A DNA stretch of 64,000 nt from Actinocrispum wychmicini (GTDB lineage Bacteria > Actinomycetota > Actinomycetes > Mycobacteriales > Pseudonocardiaceae). The DNA lies in contig NZ_SLWS01000006.1 of assembly GCF_004345645.1 (NCBI RefSeq), forward strand, positions 620,001 through 684,000, given 5' to 3'. The notes under the pieces are model-generated. The model searched no databases. It worked only from the letters and a program-made list of their open reading frames with translations, and had not been told where the DNA came from. This document shows positions 51,607 to 61,006 of this stretch, in pieces (positions within the stretch are counted from its first letter, which is position 1; every line of letters begins with the position of its first letter). Made by a program: the position numbers and the translations under genes.

Positions 51607-52970
51607 GTCATCGGGGCGGCCATCCGGGTCGGCCGGACCAGGACGACGCCGAGCAACGCGACTCCGGCCATCGCGATGTCCAGTACGACCATCGCGGCGG
51701 TCGGATGCTGAGCGGACCCGAGCAGCGCGAGCAGAACACCGCCGACACCGACGAACAACGCGCTGAAGACACGTTCGGACACCTGCAACGAGGCCGCGTT
51801 CGCGCCCTGCTCGTGCGTTTCGGAGAGCCGCATGGTGATCACGCTGAGGCTCGAGTACCCCAGGCCCATCCCGATGCTCGCGACCGTCCACGCCACGAAG
51901 GCGAACCAGCCCCACCCCCACGTGGACGCCACGACGACCATGCCGGCGGCCCCGGCGGCGACGAAGCCGAGCCCCCACCGCACGAAGACGATCCGGGGGA
52001 CGTCCACCTTGCGGGCGGGCACGACGGCGCCCGCGGACCACGCCAGCGCCCCGAACGTCAACGGAATCCCCGCTGCCAAAGGCGTGTAGCCGTGCACGGC
52101 GGTCAGCATCAACGTCACGTACACCTCGATCGCGGTGTACGCGCCCATCAGCAGGCCGCGGGTCAGCACCGTCACCGGCAGACCGGGCCGGGCGGACAGG
52201 GTTCCGTTGGGCAGCAACCGGATCAACGAGGGAAGCAGCAGCACCACACCCGCCACGCCGATCACCAGCGAACCGAGCGACGGGTGTTCAGCCGCCCAGG
52301 TTAACGCGGAGATCCCAGCGGCGGACGTCACCGCGGCGATGACGAGGCCGCGTTTCCCCGGCCCCGCCGGCACTTGCTCGGGCAGTCGCCGGACGGCGGG
52401 CAGCAACAGCGCCGCGCCCAGTGCCGCGAGCGGAACCAGCCCCAGGAAGACCCACCGCCAACTGGCCTGTTCGGTCACCAAGCCGGCCGCGAACGGCCCG
52501 ACCAGTGACGGGACGACCCAAGCCGCGCTGAGCAACCCGAACGCGGCCGGTTGGGACCGCTCCGGGTAGACGTAGGCGATCATGACGTAGACCGCGATCG
52601 ACTGCGTCCCCCCGCCCAACCCCTGGAGCGCCCGCCCGGCCAGCAACATCCACATGGACCCGGCGGTGCCGGCGACGACCAGCCCGACCAGGAACAGCCC
52701 GACCCCGGTGTACAGCCCGAAGGCGGGTCCGCGGGTGTCGCACAGCCGGCCGGCGAGTACGTTCGCGATCAGGCTCGTCACCAGGAACACCGTGAACGGC
52801 CACGAGTACAGGTTCTCGCCGTGCAACTCGACCACGAGCCGGGGCATGGCGGTGTTGACGCCGAGATTCTCGAACGCGACCAGGGTGACCAGCAACGCCA
52901 TACCGACCGAGACGGCACGGTACTGCGGCGTCCACAAAGAACTCCGCGCGCGTTCCCCAGTCACAGCCAC
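51594..52970 (-). CDS. MFS drug/proton antiporter (DHA2 type)
   Basis: A 458-residue exporter with 12-14 predicted helices. Motif A-like loop is GRLCDTRGPAFGL; motif C-like region has GLLSAAWVVPSLVGPFAAG. Length and the extended helix count suggest the 14-helix DHA2 subclass. It expels small molecules, perhaps antibiotics. No regulator adjoins it. The start ATG lies just before a 110-base AT-rich promoter region shared with the divergent membrane-protein gene. Confidence 0.88.
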   Translation of the reverse strand: MAVTGERARSSLWTPQYRAVSVGMALLVTLVAFENLGVNTAMPRLVVELHGENLYSWPFTVFLVTSLIANVLAGRLCDTRGPAFGLYTGVGLFLVGLVVAGTAGSMWMLLAGRALQGLGGGTQSIAVYVMIAYVYPERSQPAAFGLLSAAWVVPSLVGPFAAGLVTEQASWRWVFLGLVPLAALGAALLLPAVRRLPEQVPAGPGKRGLVIAAVTSAAGISALTWAAEHPSLGSLVIGVAGVVLLLPSLIRLLPNGTLSARPGLPVTVLTRGLLMGAYTAIEVYVTLMLTAVHGYTPLAAGIPLTFGALAWSAGAVVPARKVDVPRIVFVRWGLGFVAAGAAGMVVVASTWGWGWFAFVAWTVASIGMGLGYSSLSVITMRLSETHEQGANAASLQVSERVFSALFVGVGGVLLALLGSAQHPTAAMVVLDIAMAGVALLGVVLVRPTRMAAPMTHPS

Positions 52971-53081
52971 ACGACGCAGTGTGCAACCTCAAGTGCGTTG
53001 TAGGTCAATCACGGCTGCCCCTTCGGACCGACATTCGTTAGATCGTTTGATTATCAACTCAGTGCACTATACCGTGCGGTC

Positions 53082-53738
53082 ATGATCCTTCAGCAACAGA
53101 CGTCGCGGCCCCAGCGAGTGGCCGCGATGCTGGCGGCCGGGTACGTGGTGTTCTGGATCGGCGCGGCGTTGTGGAGCCTGGACTTCCAGCAGGACAGCCT
53201 GGCCGAGACCCTGCGTTCGGTCGCGGACCAGAAGTTCCGGTGGGCGTGGACGAACGTGTTCATGGGCGCGGGCCCGCTGATCACCGCGGTCGGGTACCGG
53301 TGGTGGAGCGACTATCAGGCTCAACAGGGCGGCACGACGGCGACGAGTTCCATCGGCGCCATGCTCTACACGACTGGCGCCGTGCTCTGGATGGCGGAGA
53401 TGGCACTGCGGCTGAGCGTGACGGTCACCGCGGCGAACGGCGCGTCGGCCGGATACGCGGCGTTCGACCAGCTCGCCAACGGACTGGGGGCGGCGTACCT
53501 GTTCCTCTCGCACGCCGCCACCGTGATCATCGCGTTCGGGCTGCTTCGTTCGCCGTCCGGATCACGCGTGGTGGGCGTGATCGGCCTCGGCCTGGGGGCG
53601 TTCCTCGGCATCGGGCTGGCCATCGGACCCGGCTACAAGCAGGTGTTCATGGCGCCCTTCCTCGGCGGCCTGTTCAGCGCGCTGCTGGCCGGATACCTGT
53701 TCGTCCAGCACCGCCGGTCGCTCAAGGCCGCGGCGTGA
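53082..53738 (+). CDS. Five- or six-helix membrane protein, unknown
   Basis: A 218-residue protein with hydrophobic segments about residues 12-32, 60-72, 90-105, 130-155, 165-185 and 190-210. No family is recognised. TTGATTATCAA (53048-53058, nearly palindromic) and a TATACC box lie just before it, and the ATG is close to the probable transcription start, so it may be leaderless. It is separated by two bases from the stop of the convergent acyltransferase. Confidence 0.72.
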   Translation: MILQQQTSRPQRVAAMLAAGYVVFWIGAALWSLDFQQDSLAETLRSVADQKFRWAWTNVFMGAGPLITAVGYRWWSDYQAQQGGTTATSSIGAMLYTTGAVLWMAEMALRLSVTVTAANGASAGYAAFDQLANGLGAAYLFLSHAATVIIAFGLLRSPSGSRVVGVIGLGLGAFLGIGLAIGPGYKQVFMAPFLGGLFSALLAGYLFVQHRRSLKAAA

Positions 53739-53740
53739 CC

Positions 53741-54559
53741 TCAGCCCACCGGCAGTGTCGGGTGCTCGAACTCGGGCAGCGTCTGCGTCCGGCTCAGGAC
53801 TTCGCGGACCGCGTTCTGGGTGATCTCCGTCAGTTCCCGGCGGTCCTTGGCGACGCTCGGCTCGATCGGGTCGAGCACGTGCACCTCAAGCACCATGCCG
53901 CGGGTCCGGGCCGTGCGCTTCAGCGAGGTGACCAAGTTCTCGTCGCCGATGAACGCGGGCGCGGTGGTGTCGTGGCCGTCCTCCAGGCGGTACCGGATCA
54001 CGAAGGGGATCACCGGCACGTCCGCGTCGATGGCCGCCTGGAACATCGCCGGCCGGAACCGCCCGCGGGCCAGGCCACACCACGTCGTCCCCTCCGGGGA
54101 GACGTTCACCAGCGAGCCGCCGCGCATCGCCCGCATCAGTTCGTCCACCGCGGCCGGCAGCGAACGCAGGTTTTCGCGGTCCAGGTAGACCGAGCGGGCC
54201 GCGGTGGCCATCCGCCCGATGATCGGCCAGTCCGCGACCTCCTTCTTGGCCTGCGCGCGCATGGGCTGGACGGCGTTGACCGCGACGATGTCCAGCCACG
54301 AGATGTGGTTGGAGACCACCAGGGCACCGCGCCCGGCCTCGGCGAACTCACGCAGCCAGTGGTCGCCGTGCACCTCGACCCGGATCCCGAAGGACCGGGC
54401 GATCCGCCGGAAGAACCAGCGAACGATCGCCTCCCGGGTCCTGGTGCTGTAGATCGGCATGCCGATGGCGATGAACGGCCCCGTCAGCAGCGTCGCGACG
54501 GCCGTCACCAGGCGCCACGCACGTCGAACGCGTCCGACGGTCGGTATGTGGCCGGACAT
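53741..54559 (-). CDS. 1-acyl-sn-glycerol-3-phosphate acyltransferase-like protein
   Basis: A 272-residue membrane-associated acyltransferase with the HX4D motif (SNHISWLD) near residue 90 and EGTTWCG near residue 165 (PlsC motif III). It has one or two N-terminal hydrophobic helices. It lies 44 bases after a GNAT-type acyltransferase gene, the pair corresponding to Rv3026c-Rv3027c in M. tuberculosis. Such pairs (OlsA-OlsB) make ornithine or similar acyl-amino lipids in other bacteria. Ribosome site at the ATG is weak. Confidence 0.85.
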   Translation of the reverse strand: MSGHIPTVGRVRRAWRLVTAVATLLTGPFIAIGMPIYSTRTREAIVRWFFRRIARSFGIRVEVHGDHWLREFAEAGRGALVVSNHISWLDIVAVNAVQPMRAQAKKEVADWPIIGRMATAARSVYLDRENLRSLPAAVDELMRAMRGGSLVNVSPEGTTWCGLARGRFRPAMFQAAIDADVPVIPFVIRYRLEDGHDTTAPAFIGDENLVTSLKRTARTRGMVLEVHVLDPIEPSVAKDRRELTEITQNAVREVLSRTQTLPEFEHPTLPVG

Positions 54560-54603
54560 ACAGCTGGTGCCACACGGTGACTCCGGCTGCCAGAGGTGTC
54601 CCC

Positions 54604-55386
54604 TCACCCTTGCTCCCCCAGGAAGAACTTGACATATCGTGGATCGACCTTGGCCAGGTCGAGTAGGACGAACACGTCGGCGACGCCGAAGTCGGCGTCC
54701 AGTGCGGGCGGTCCGCAGACCCATGCGCCCAGCCGCAGGTATCCCTTGAGCAGCGGCGGCACCAACGTCCGCGGCGCCGGGCGGATCCCGTCCGGCTGCC
54801 ACGGGTGCAGCGGCCGGACCCGGTACTCGGGCGGCGACATGTGGTTGTCCCGCACCATGTTCCACACCGCCGCGGCGAGGTTTCCGCCGTCGCCGAGCGG
54901 GACGGACGCGCAGCCGGCCAGCATGGTCCGGCCGGTGAGCAGCATGTACCGGGCGATGCCGGCCCACATCAGGCTCACCACCGAACCCGTCCGGTGGTCG
55001 GGGTGCACGCAGGAGCGCCCGGTCTCCACGATCGAGGACCGCAGCGGCGCCAGCGCCGTCAGGTCGAACTCGGTCTCGGAGTAGAGCCGGCCGGCCTCGA
55101 CCGCCCGGTCGGGCGGCAGCATCCGGTAGGTGCTGACGATCTCGCCGGTCCGGTCCTCCCGGACCACGAGGTGGTCGCAGTGCTCGTCGAACTCGTCGAT
55201 GTCCAGGCCCGGGGTGGGGCTGTGCAGCGTGGCCCCCATCTCACCGGCGAACACCTGGTATCGCAGGCGCTGCGCGGCCACGACCTCCTCGGAGTCTCTC
55301 GCCAGCAGCATCGAGTAACGAGGTGCGTCGTCGGGCAGCTCGGTCCCAGCGGTGGCGGTACTGACGAGCACCTGCGCCTGAGTCAT
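54604..55386 (-). CDS. GNAT-type acyltransferase (OlsB-like)
   Basis: A 260-residue protein of the hemolysin/OlsB-like acyltransferase family: LRYQVFAGEMGA, DIDEFDEHCDHLVVRED, TYRMLPPDRA, ETGRSCVHPDHRTGSVVSLMW and an MLAGCASVPLG segment. In OlsB this fold transfers a 3-hydroxyacyl group from ACP onto ornithine, and the lyso product is finished by a PlsC-like partner such as the gene downstream. Whether ornithine or another amine is the substrate here is inference. Confidence 0.82.
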   Translation of the reverse strand: MTQAQVLVSTATAGTELPDDAPRYSMLLARDSEEVVAAQRLRYQVFAGEMGATLHSPTPGLDIDEFDEHCDHLVVREDRTGEIVSTYRMLPPDRAVEAGRLYSETEFDLTALAPLRSSIVETGRSCVHPDHRTGSVVSLMWAGIARYMLLTGRTMLAGCASVPLGDGGNLAAAVWNMVRDNHMSPPEYRVRPLHPWQPDGIRPAPRTLVPPLLKGYLRLGAWVCGPPALDADFGVADVFVLLDLAKVDPRYVKFFLGEQG

Positions 55387-55528
55387 GGGGATCGTTCTAC
55401 CCGCGGATGATGACCTTCGACAAGCCGACTTCATGGCGCATCAGTGGAAAATGGGTGAATACCCTGAGACGTGGTCACCCTGTAGGACGATAGCGCGAGC
55501 AAGATCACTTTCCGCATCCCCCGGACTT

Positions 55529-55575
55529 CCTCGTGAGTGGTTCGGCGTGTTCTCTCCTCCGAACCACCCACGAGG
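55529..55575. terminator. Terminator after etfA
   Basis: CCTCGTGAGTGGTTCGG (55529-55545) pairs with CCGAACCACCCACGAGG (55559-55575), 16 of 17 bases matching. It lies just beyond the stop of etfA (55582) and on the minus strand is followed by TCCGGGGG, so the T tail is weak. The core matches the other CCTCGTGAG hairpins of this window. Confidence 0.7.
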
Positions 55576-55581
55576 CCGAGA

Positions 55582-56541
55582 TCATCCCTTCCGCTTGGTG
55601 ATCTCGCCGGTCAGCTGGGGTGCCACCTGGAAAAGATCACCCACGACGCCGAAATCCGCGATTTCGAAGATCGGCGCCTCGGCGTCCTTGTTCACCGCGA
55701 TGATCGTCTTCGACGTCTGCATTCCGGCGCGGTGCTGGATCGCCCCGGAGATTCCCAACGCGATGTACAGCTGCGGCGAAACCGTCTTGCCGGTCTGCCC
55801 CACCTGGAACTGGTGCGGGTAGTAGCCGGAGTCCACCGCGGCCCGCGACGCGCCGACCGCGCCGCCCAGCGAGTCCGCGAGCGCTTCCACGACCCCGAAG
55901 CTCTCCGCGCTGCCGACCCCTCGCCCACCGGACACGACCACGGACGCCTCGGTCAGCTCCGGCCGGTCACCGCCGACCACCGCCTCGGCGCCGGTGATCT
56001 TGGTGGATTTGGCCGCGTCGACCGCGGGCACCTCAACGGCCTCCTCGGCCGCGGCGCCGTCCGCCTGCTCCGGCTCGACCGAGCCGGCCCGCACCGAGAT
56101 GACCGGGACACCCTTGGTGGCCTTGGCCTTCGCGGTGTAGGCGCCACCGAAGACGGAGTGCGTGGTGACCCCGTCGCCATCGATGTCGACCGCGTCGTAC
56201 AGCAGGCCGGAGCCGATCCGGATGGCGAGCCGGCCGGACACCTCCTTGCCTTCGGCGGTCGCGGCGACCAGGACGGCCGCCGGGGACGCCTTGGCCACGA
56301 GCGCCGCGAGGACGTCGACCTTCGGGGTCACCAGGTAGCCGGCGGCGTCGTCGGACTCGGCCACGTACACCTTGGCCGCGCCGTGGGACGCCAGCGCGTC
56401 CTTGATCTTCGCGGCCGTGCCGGGCGCGCCGACGACGACCGCGGCCGGCTCACCGAGCCGGCGAGCCGCCGTGAGCAGCTCGAACGTGACCTTCTTGACC
56501 TCACCGTCGATCTCGTCGACGAGGACCAGAACCTCGGACAT
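55582..56541 (-). CDS. etfA: Electron transfer flavoprotein alpha subunit
   Basis: A 319-residue subunit with FAD-binding C-terminal motifs (VVSGGRGVGSAESF, GQTGKTVSPQLYIALGISGAIQH). AGGAG stands eight bases before the ATG. With EtfB it accepts electrons from acyl-CoA dehydrogenases. The gene follows etfB by 24 bases, the order found at Rv3028c-Rv3029c. Confidence 0.95.
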   Translation of the reverse strand: MSEVLVLVDEIDGEVKKVTFELLTAARRLGEPAAVVVGAPGTAAKIKDALASHGAAKVYVAESDDAAGYLVTPKVDVLAALVAKASPAAVLVAATAEGKEVSGRLAIRIGSGLLYDAVDIDGDGVTTHSVFGGAYTAKAKATKGVPVISVRAGSVEPEQADGAAAEEAVEVPAVDAAKSTKITGAEAVVGGDRPELTEASVVVSGGRGVGSAESFGVVEALADSLGGAVGASRAAVDSGYYPHQFQVGQTGKTVSPQLYIALGISGAIQHRAGMQTSKTIIAVNKDAEAPIFEIADFGVVGDLFQVAPQLTGEITKRKG

Positions 56542-56565
56542 GACTGGATTCTCCTCCTCGTGGGG

Positions 56566-57351
56566 TCAGATGAGCTTCTGCGAGACCAGGTACTCGGCGA
56601 TCTTCGAGCCGCCGTCGCCCTCGTCGGTGATCCGCTGGCCGGCCGACCGCGGCGGCTTGGGCGCCGACTCGGTCACCGCCGTGAAGGCGTTGCCGAGGCC
56701 GACCTCGCCGCCGTCGATGCCGAGGTCCGCCACGGTCAGCGTGCTGACCGGCTTCTTCTTGGCGGCCATGATCCCCTTGAACGACGGGTACCGCGGCTCG
56801 TTGATCTTCTCGCCGACGCTGACCACCGCGGGCAGGCTGGCTTCCAGGAACTGCCGTCCGGTGTCGGTCTCGCGCTCCACCTTCACGGTGCCGCCCGCGA
56901 TCTCCACCTTGCGGGCGTGGGTGAGCTGCGGCAGGCCGAGCAGTTCGGCGAGCATCGCGGGGATCGCGCCGCCGACGCCGTCGGTGGACTCGTTGCCGGC
57001 GATGATCAGGTCGTAGCCGTCGACCGTGCCGACGGCCTTGGCCAGGACCTTGGCGGTCTGGATGATGTCGGCGCCGTGCAGCGCCTCGTCGCTCACGTGC
57101 ACGGCCTTGTCCGCCCCCATGGACAGGGCCTTGCGGATCGCGTCGGTGGCACGGTCCGGGCCGGCGGTCAGCACAGTCACCTCGCCGCCCTGCGCCTCTT
57201 TGATCTGCAGTGCCTCCTCGACGGCGCGCTCGTTGATCTCGTCGAGCACGGCGTCCGCCGACGCACGGTCCAGAGTGTGGTCAGCACTGGCGAGCTTGCG
57301 CTCGGAGTAGGTGTCGGGCACCTGCTTGACCAGGACAACGATGTTAGGCAT
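56566..57351 (-). CDS. etfB: Electron transfer flavoprotein beta subunit
   Basis: A 261-residue subunit with the usual N-terminal strands (NIVVLVKQVPDTYSE), the AMP-binding loop region (DLIIAGNESTDG) and the helix that docks with EtfA (LPQLTHARKVEI). It works with EtfA and a quinone reductase to pass electrons from beta-oxidation to the chain. It is transcribed first in the etfBA operon; the 240 bases upstream face the DegV gene. Confidence 0.95.
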   Translation of the reverse strand: MPNIVVLVKQVPDTYSERKLASADHTLDRASADAVLDEINERAVEEALQIKEAQGGEVTVLTAGPDRATDAIRKALSMGADKAVHVSDEALHGADIIQTAKVLAKAVGTVDGYDLIIAGNESTDGVGGAIPAMLAELLGLPQLTHARKVEIAGGTVKVERETDTGRQFLEASLPAVVSVGEKINEPRYPSFKGIMAAKKKPVSTLTVADLGIDGGEVGLGNAFTAVTESAPKPPRSAGQRITDEGDGGSKIAEYLVSQKLI

Positions 57352-57594
57352 GGGTCTTCTTCGACCTCCCGGTTACGCACGTTCGAAGCTGGTAGGAACC
57401 ATCCCATGTCGGTCGTGGGTCCACAGGGTGGCCTGCGACACGCCCGCCATGCTACCCGCCGGTAACATAGCTCGTGCCGACTGTCGGCGTGACAGTACTC
57501 ACTGACCGCTCGACGTGCGCCGGAAACGGTTGGGCGATCCGACCGAACCAGCGGGTTGCCTCCATCCGGGTGATACGCATTAGTCTGGTTTCCT

Positions 57595-58437
57595 ATGCAC
57601 GGCCGTGTAGCTGTAGTGACCGACTCGACCGCCTGCCTTCCTTTGGATTTGGCCAGGCAGTGGGGTGTGTCGATCGTCCAGATGCAGATTCACCTCGGTG
57701 GCCACGTCGCCGAGGAGGCTCAGGTGCCCAGCGAGCAACTGATCCAAGCGCTGAGAAATCGCACGCCGGTGACCACCGCCCCACCCGAGCCGGCGACGTT
57801 TTACCGGCTGTACCAACAGGTCGCGCTGAACGCGGACGCGATCGTGTCGATTCATGTGTCGTCCCGGCTTTCCGAGACGTGCAAAGCGGCCAGCCGCGCG
57901 GCCGCGCAAATGCGGATTCCGGTGCACATCGTGGATTCCGCCACCTGCGGGATGAGCCTGGGCTACGCCGTGCTGGCCGCGGCCAGGGTGGCCGGCGCGG
58001 GCGGCAATCCGCGCCGGGTGATCGACGCCGCGGTCCGGCGCTGCCGGGCCAGCTCGGAGCTGATCTACGTGGACACCCTGGAGTACCTGCGCCGCGGCGG
58101 GCGGATCGGCGCGGCGGCGGCCCTGGTCGGGAACGCGCTCTCGCTCAAGCCGGTCCTGACCGTGCAGGAAGGCCAGATCGCGCCGCAGGACAAGGGGTTC
58201 GGCTCGGACCGCGCGCTGCGCAAGATGGTCGAGACGGCGGTGTCCCGGGCCGGCGCCGGGACCGTGGACATCGCGGTCGAGCACTTCGGCAACATGCCGC
58301 GCGCGACCACGATCCTGGACGAGTTGAAGCCGCGGTTGCCGCAGGCGCGGGACGCGGTGATCACCGAGGTCAGTTCCGCCATTGGGGTGCACGTCGGTCC
58401 GGGCGCGGTAGGCATCACGATCTCCCGCACGGACTGA
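57595..58437 (+). CDS. DegV-family fatty acid-binding protein
   Basis: A 280-residue DegV protein: VTDSTACLP at the N-terminus, VSIHVSSRLSETCKAA (the lipid carboxylate contact) and TLEYLRRGGRIG. DegV/FakB proteins hold a free fatty acid for phosphorylation by FakA; no fakA gene is visible here. No ribosome site lies before the ATG, and TAGTCT stands near -10, so a leaderless message is possible. Confidence 0.9.
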   Translation: MHGRVAVVTDSTACLPLDLARQWGVSIVQMQIHLGGHVAEEAQVPSEQLIQALRNRTPVTTAPPEPATFYRLYQQVALNADAIVSIHVSSRLSETCKAASRAAAQMRIPVHIVDSATCGMSLGYAVLAAARVAGAGGNPRRVIDAAVRRCRASSELIYVDTLEYLRRGGRIGAAAALVGNALSLKPVLTVQEGQIAPQDKGFGSDRALRKMVETAVSRAGAGTVDIAVEHFGNMPRATTILDELKPRLPQARDAVITEVSSAIGVHVGPGAVGITISRTD

Positions 58438-58450
58438 CCGGCGCGAATTC

Positions 58451-58474
58451 CCCCGGCGATTTCCTTCGCCGGGG
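58451..58474 (+). terminator. Terminator after the DegV gene
   Basis: CCCCGGCGA (58451-58459) pairs with TCGCCGGGG (58466-58474) around TTTCCT. It lies 14 bases beyond the stop codon. No T tail follows. Confidence 0.6.
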
Positions 58475-58839
58475 TAGCGATTCCCGCGGCGACGTGACCC
58501 ATCTCACGGACATGGCCGGCCCGAGAATCCCTTGGGGCGGATAACCGCAGCCCACGGCCCCAGCACGGGATTGTTCCGCCAATTTCCTACACCGTTGGAG
58601 AATGACCCGGAAAGCGCACGCATATGATCATGGGATGTCGTCGCGAACCTCGCACGACATCGTTACCAGGACGATTACGGTCACCCGGCTGAGCTGGTGA
58701 AGCGCACACCGTAGGTGGACTTTATTCACCCGATCGAGCGAACAGTTTCCCGTGCGACCCGATCAAGCGCGACAGTCGGTACGCTCGTCGCACGGAGTTC
58801 CTGCCTCACCAGGCCCCGGCCCCACACTGGGTAGCGCAT
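58475..58839. other. Intergenic region before the GGDEF-EAL gene
   Basis: About 365 bases without a gene. Short frames here lack ribosome sites. A leader and promoter for the next gene are likely within 58640-58830, where the base composition is less GC-rich, but boxes could not be assigned with confidence. Confidence 0.4.
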
Positions 58840-60966
58840 ATGACCTCACCGCTCCACGAAGCCTCGTCGACACCGGCCGCCCCGGCCCGGAATACCCGGC
58901 TGCGGGTCCGGCTGGCGCGCAAGTGGGCGTACATCCTCGCGTCGACCGCGTACCTGCCGTACTCGTCGCAGGAGATCGACAACGCGCTCCGCGAGATGGT
59001 CGACACGATCTTCGACGCGGCCCTGAGCGAGCCGTTCACCCCCGACCTGGTCGCCGGGGTCGGCGCCCGCCTGGTGGAGATGCGCTGCACCGGGCCGTTG
59101 AGCCTGCGCCGGACCGTGGACGTGGTCGGCAAGTCCCTGCTGAACGAGCCGGAACTACACCGGGCGGACGGCAAGCAGGAGGAACGGGCCGTCGGCGTGC
59201 TCGGCGTGCTGGCCGCCGACTATCTGGAAGCGGCGCGCCAGTTCGTCTTCACCCAGCAGGAGGACCTCAAGGAAGCGCTGCTGCGCGCCAGCAACGACAT
59301 CCACCTGCAGCTGCGCACCACCGAGGCCAGGTTCGACGCGGTCTTCTCGTCCTCGCCGAACGGGGTCGCGGTGGTCGACCTGGCCGGGCGCTTCGTGCGG
59401 GTGAACGAGTCGATGGAGTTCATGCTCGACCGCACGGCCGCGGACTTCGCCAAGCTCACCCTGTTCGACGTGGTCGACCCGGACGAGACGCCGTTCCTCC
59501 GGGCGGCCTGCCGGGACCTTGCCGACGGCTGGATGGAGCGGCTGCACCAGCAGCGCCGGCTGGTCCGGGGCGACGGTGAGGCCGTACGCGCGGCGCTGAC
59601 CCTGACCCTGTTGCGGGACACCAGGTCCAGACCGCACCAGCTGCTGGTGACCGCGCACGACGAGACCGAGATCTCGCTGCTGCAGGGCCAACTGAGCCAC
59701 CAGTCGCTGCACGACGTGCTGACCGGCCTGCCGAACCGGCAGTACTTCAGCACCCGGCTGGAGAGTGTGCTGCGCCAGGCCGGCCCGGCCACCGGCGCCA
59801 CCCTCTACCACCTGGACCTGGACGCCTTCGCGATGATCACCGACGGCCTCGGCCGGCACGTCGGCGACCGGGTGCTGATGAACGTCGCCCAGCGGCTCAA
59901 GGCCGTGGTGGCCGGCGAGAACGCGATGGTGGCCCGGTTCGACGGCGACGAGTTCGCGATCATCGTGCAGAACTCGGACACCACCCCGGACGTGGTGTCG
60001 ACGATCGCCGCGATCAACGAGGAGCTGGCGGAGCCGATCTACGTCGACGGGCACGGCGTGGCCGCGTCCGCCAGCATCGGCGTGATCCACCGGCCGCCCG
60101 CCGACACGGACGTGACCGAGCTGCTGCGGACCGCGGACATGACGTTGCGGCGCGCCAAGGTGAACGGCCGCCGCCAGTGGGGCCTGTTCGACAAGGACGC
60201 GGACGCGCTCGACCGGTCGCGGTTCAGCCTGACCGCGGCGATGCCCGGCGCGCTGGAGATGGGTGAGATCTCGGTGGTGTGCCGGCCGTTGACGCGGCTG
60301 TCCGACGGCGTCCTGTTCGGTTTCGAGGCCATGCTGCAGTGGCTGCACGACGGCAGGCTGATCGAGCACGCGGACGTGCTGGACCTGGCCGAGCACACCG
60401 GGCTGGTGCTGCCGCTGCGAGATACGCTGCTCCAGGACGCGGCGAAGCAGGTCAGCTGGTGGAACGAGCGGCACCGGCCGGTCCGCCTGGTGCTGGACAT
60501 GACGGCGAACCAGTCGTGCGACCCAGACCTGGTCGGCGCGGTCCTGGGCATCCTGGCGAGCACCGGCCTGGACGCCTCCATGCTGCGGATGGCGATGCCC
60601 ACCTCGGTACTGCTGACCGACCGCGGCGAGTCGGTGGACAACCTGAACCTGCTGGTGGAGAACGGGATCGGGATGGCCGTGCACGACTTCGGCAGCGCGG
60701 CGGGCGACATCGAGTGCCTGGAGGACATGCCGGTGACGTGCGTCCGGATCGCCCGGCGACTGGTCGACCGGCAGTGGTCCGGCAAATCCAAGCTGATCGG
60801 CCAGACCCTGGCCGACCTGGTCAAAGTCGCGCACATGGCGGGCGCGAGCGTGACCGCGGACGGCGTCGACTCACCCGAACAGGAGTCGTGGTGGCGGAAC
60901 ACCGGCGCGGACTACGCCCTCGGCGCCCACTACGGCCACGCCACCGACCTCCGCGACCAAACCTAG
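58840..60966 (+). CDS. PAS-GGDEF-EAL protein with degenerate EAL domain
   Basis: A 708-residue protein. Domains in order: an N-terminal helical region (about 20-150) typical of actinobacterial relatives, PAS (about 165-280; FSSSPNGVAVVDLAG), GGDEF (about 295-450; HDVLTGLPNRQYF, RFDGDEFAI) and EAL (about 465-700). The GGDEF signature is DGDEF. In the EAL domain EAMLQW replaces ExLxR, the metal-binding Asn of N..A.Q is Asp (LDMTANQS), DDFG is HDFG and AEGVE is ADGVD. The phosphodiesterase part is therefore very probably inactive and may act as a c-di-GMP or protein-binding module. The PAS domain probably senses a redox or small-molecule signal. Confidence 0.9.
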   Translation: MTSPLHEASSTPAAPARNTRLRVRLARKWAYILASTAYLPYSSQEIDNALREMVDTIFDAALSEPFTPDLVAGVGARLVEMRCTGPLSLRRTVDVVGKSLLNEPELHRADGKQEERAVGVLGVLAADYLEAARQFVFTQQEDLKEALLRASNDIHLQLRTTEARFDAVFSSSPNGVAVVDLAGRFVRVNESMEFMLDRTAADFAKLTLFDVVDPDETPFLRAACRDLADGWMERLHQQRRLVRGDGEAVRAALTLTLLRDTRSRPHQLLVTAHDETEISLLQGQLSHQSLHDVLTGLPNRQYFSTRLESVLRQAGPATGATLYHLDLDAFAMITDGLGRHVGDRVLMNVAQRLKAVVAGENAMVARFDGDEFAIIVQNSDTTPDVVSTIAAINEELAEPIYVDGHGVAASASIGVIHRPPADTDVTELLRTADMTLRRAKVNGRRQWGLFDKDADALDRSRFSLTAAMPGALEMGEISVVCRPLTRLSDGVLFGFEAMLQWLHDGRLIEHADVLDLAEHTGLVLPLRDTLLQDAAKQVSWWNERHRPVRLVLDMTANQSCDPDLVGAVLGILASTGLDASMLRMAMPTSVLLTDRGESVDNLNLLVENGIGMAVHDFGSAAGDIECLEDMPVTCVRIARRLVDRQWSGKSKLIGQTLADLVKVAHMAGASVTADGVDSPEQESWWRNTGADYALGAHYGHATDLRDQT

Positions 60967-61006
60967 CCGCGCCGGAGCTGGGCTTACTCGTGGGTAGGGT
61001 GTGGGG

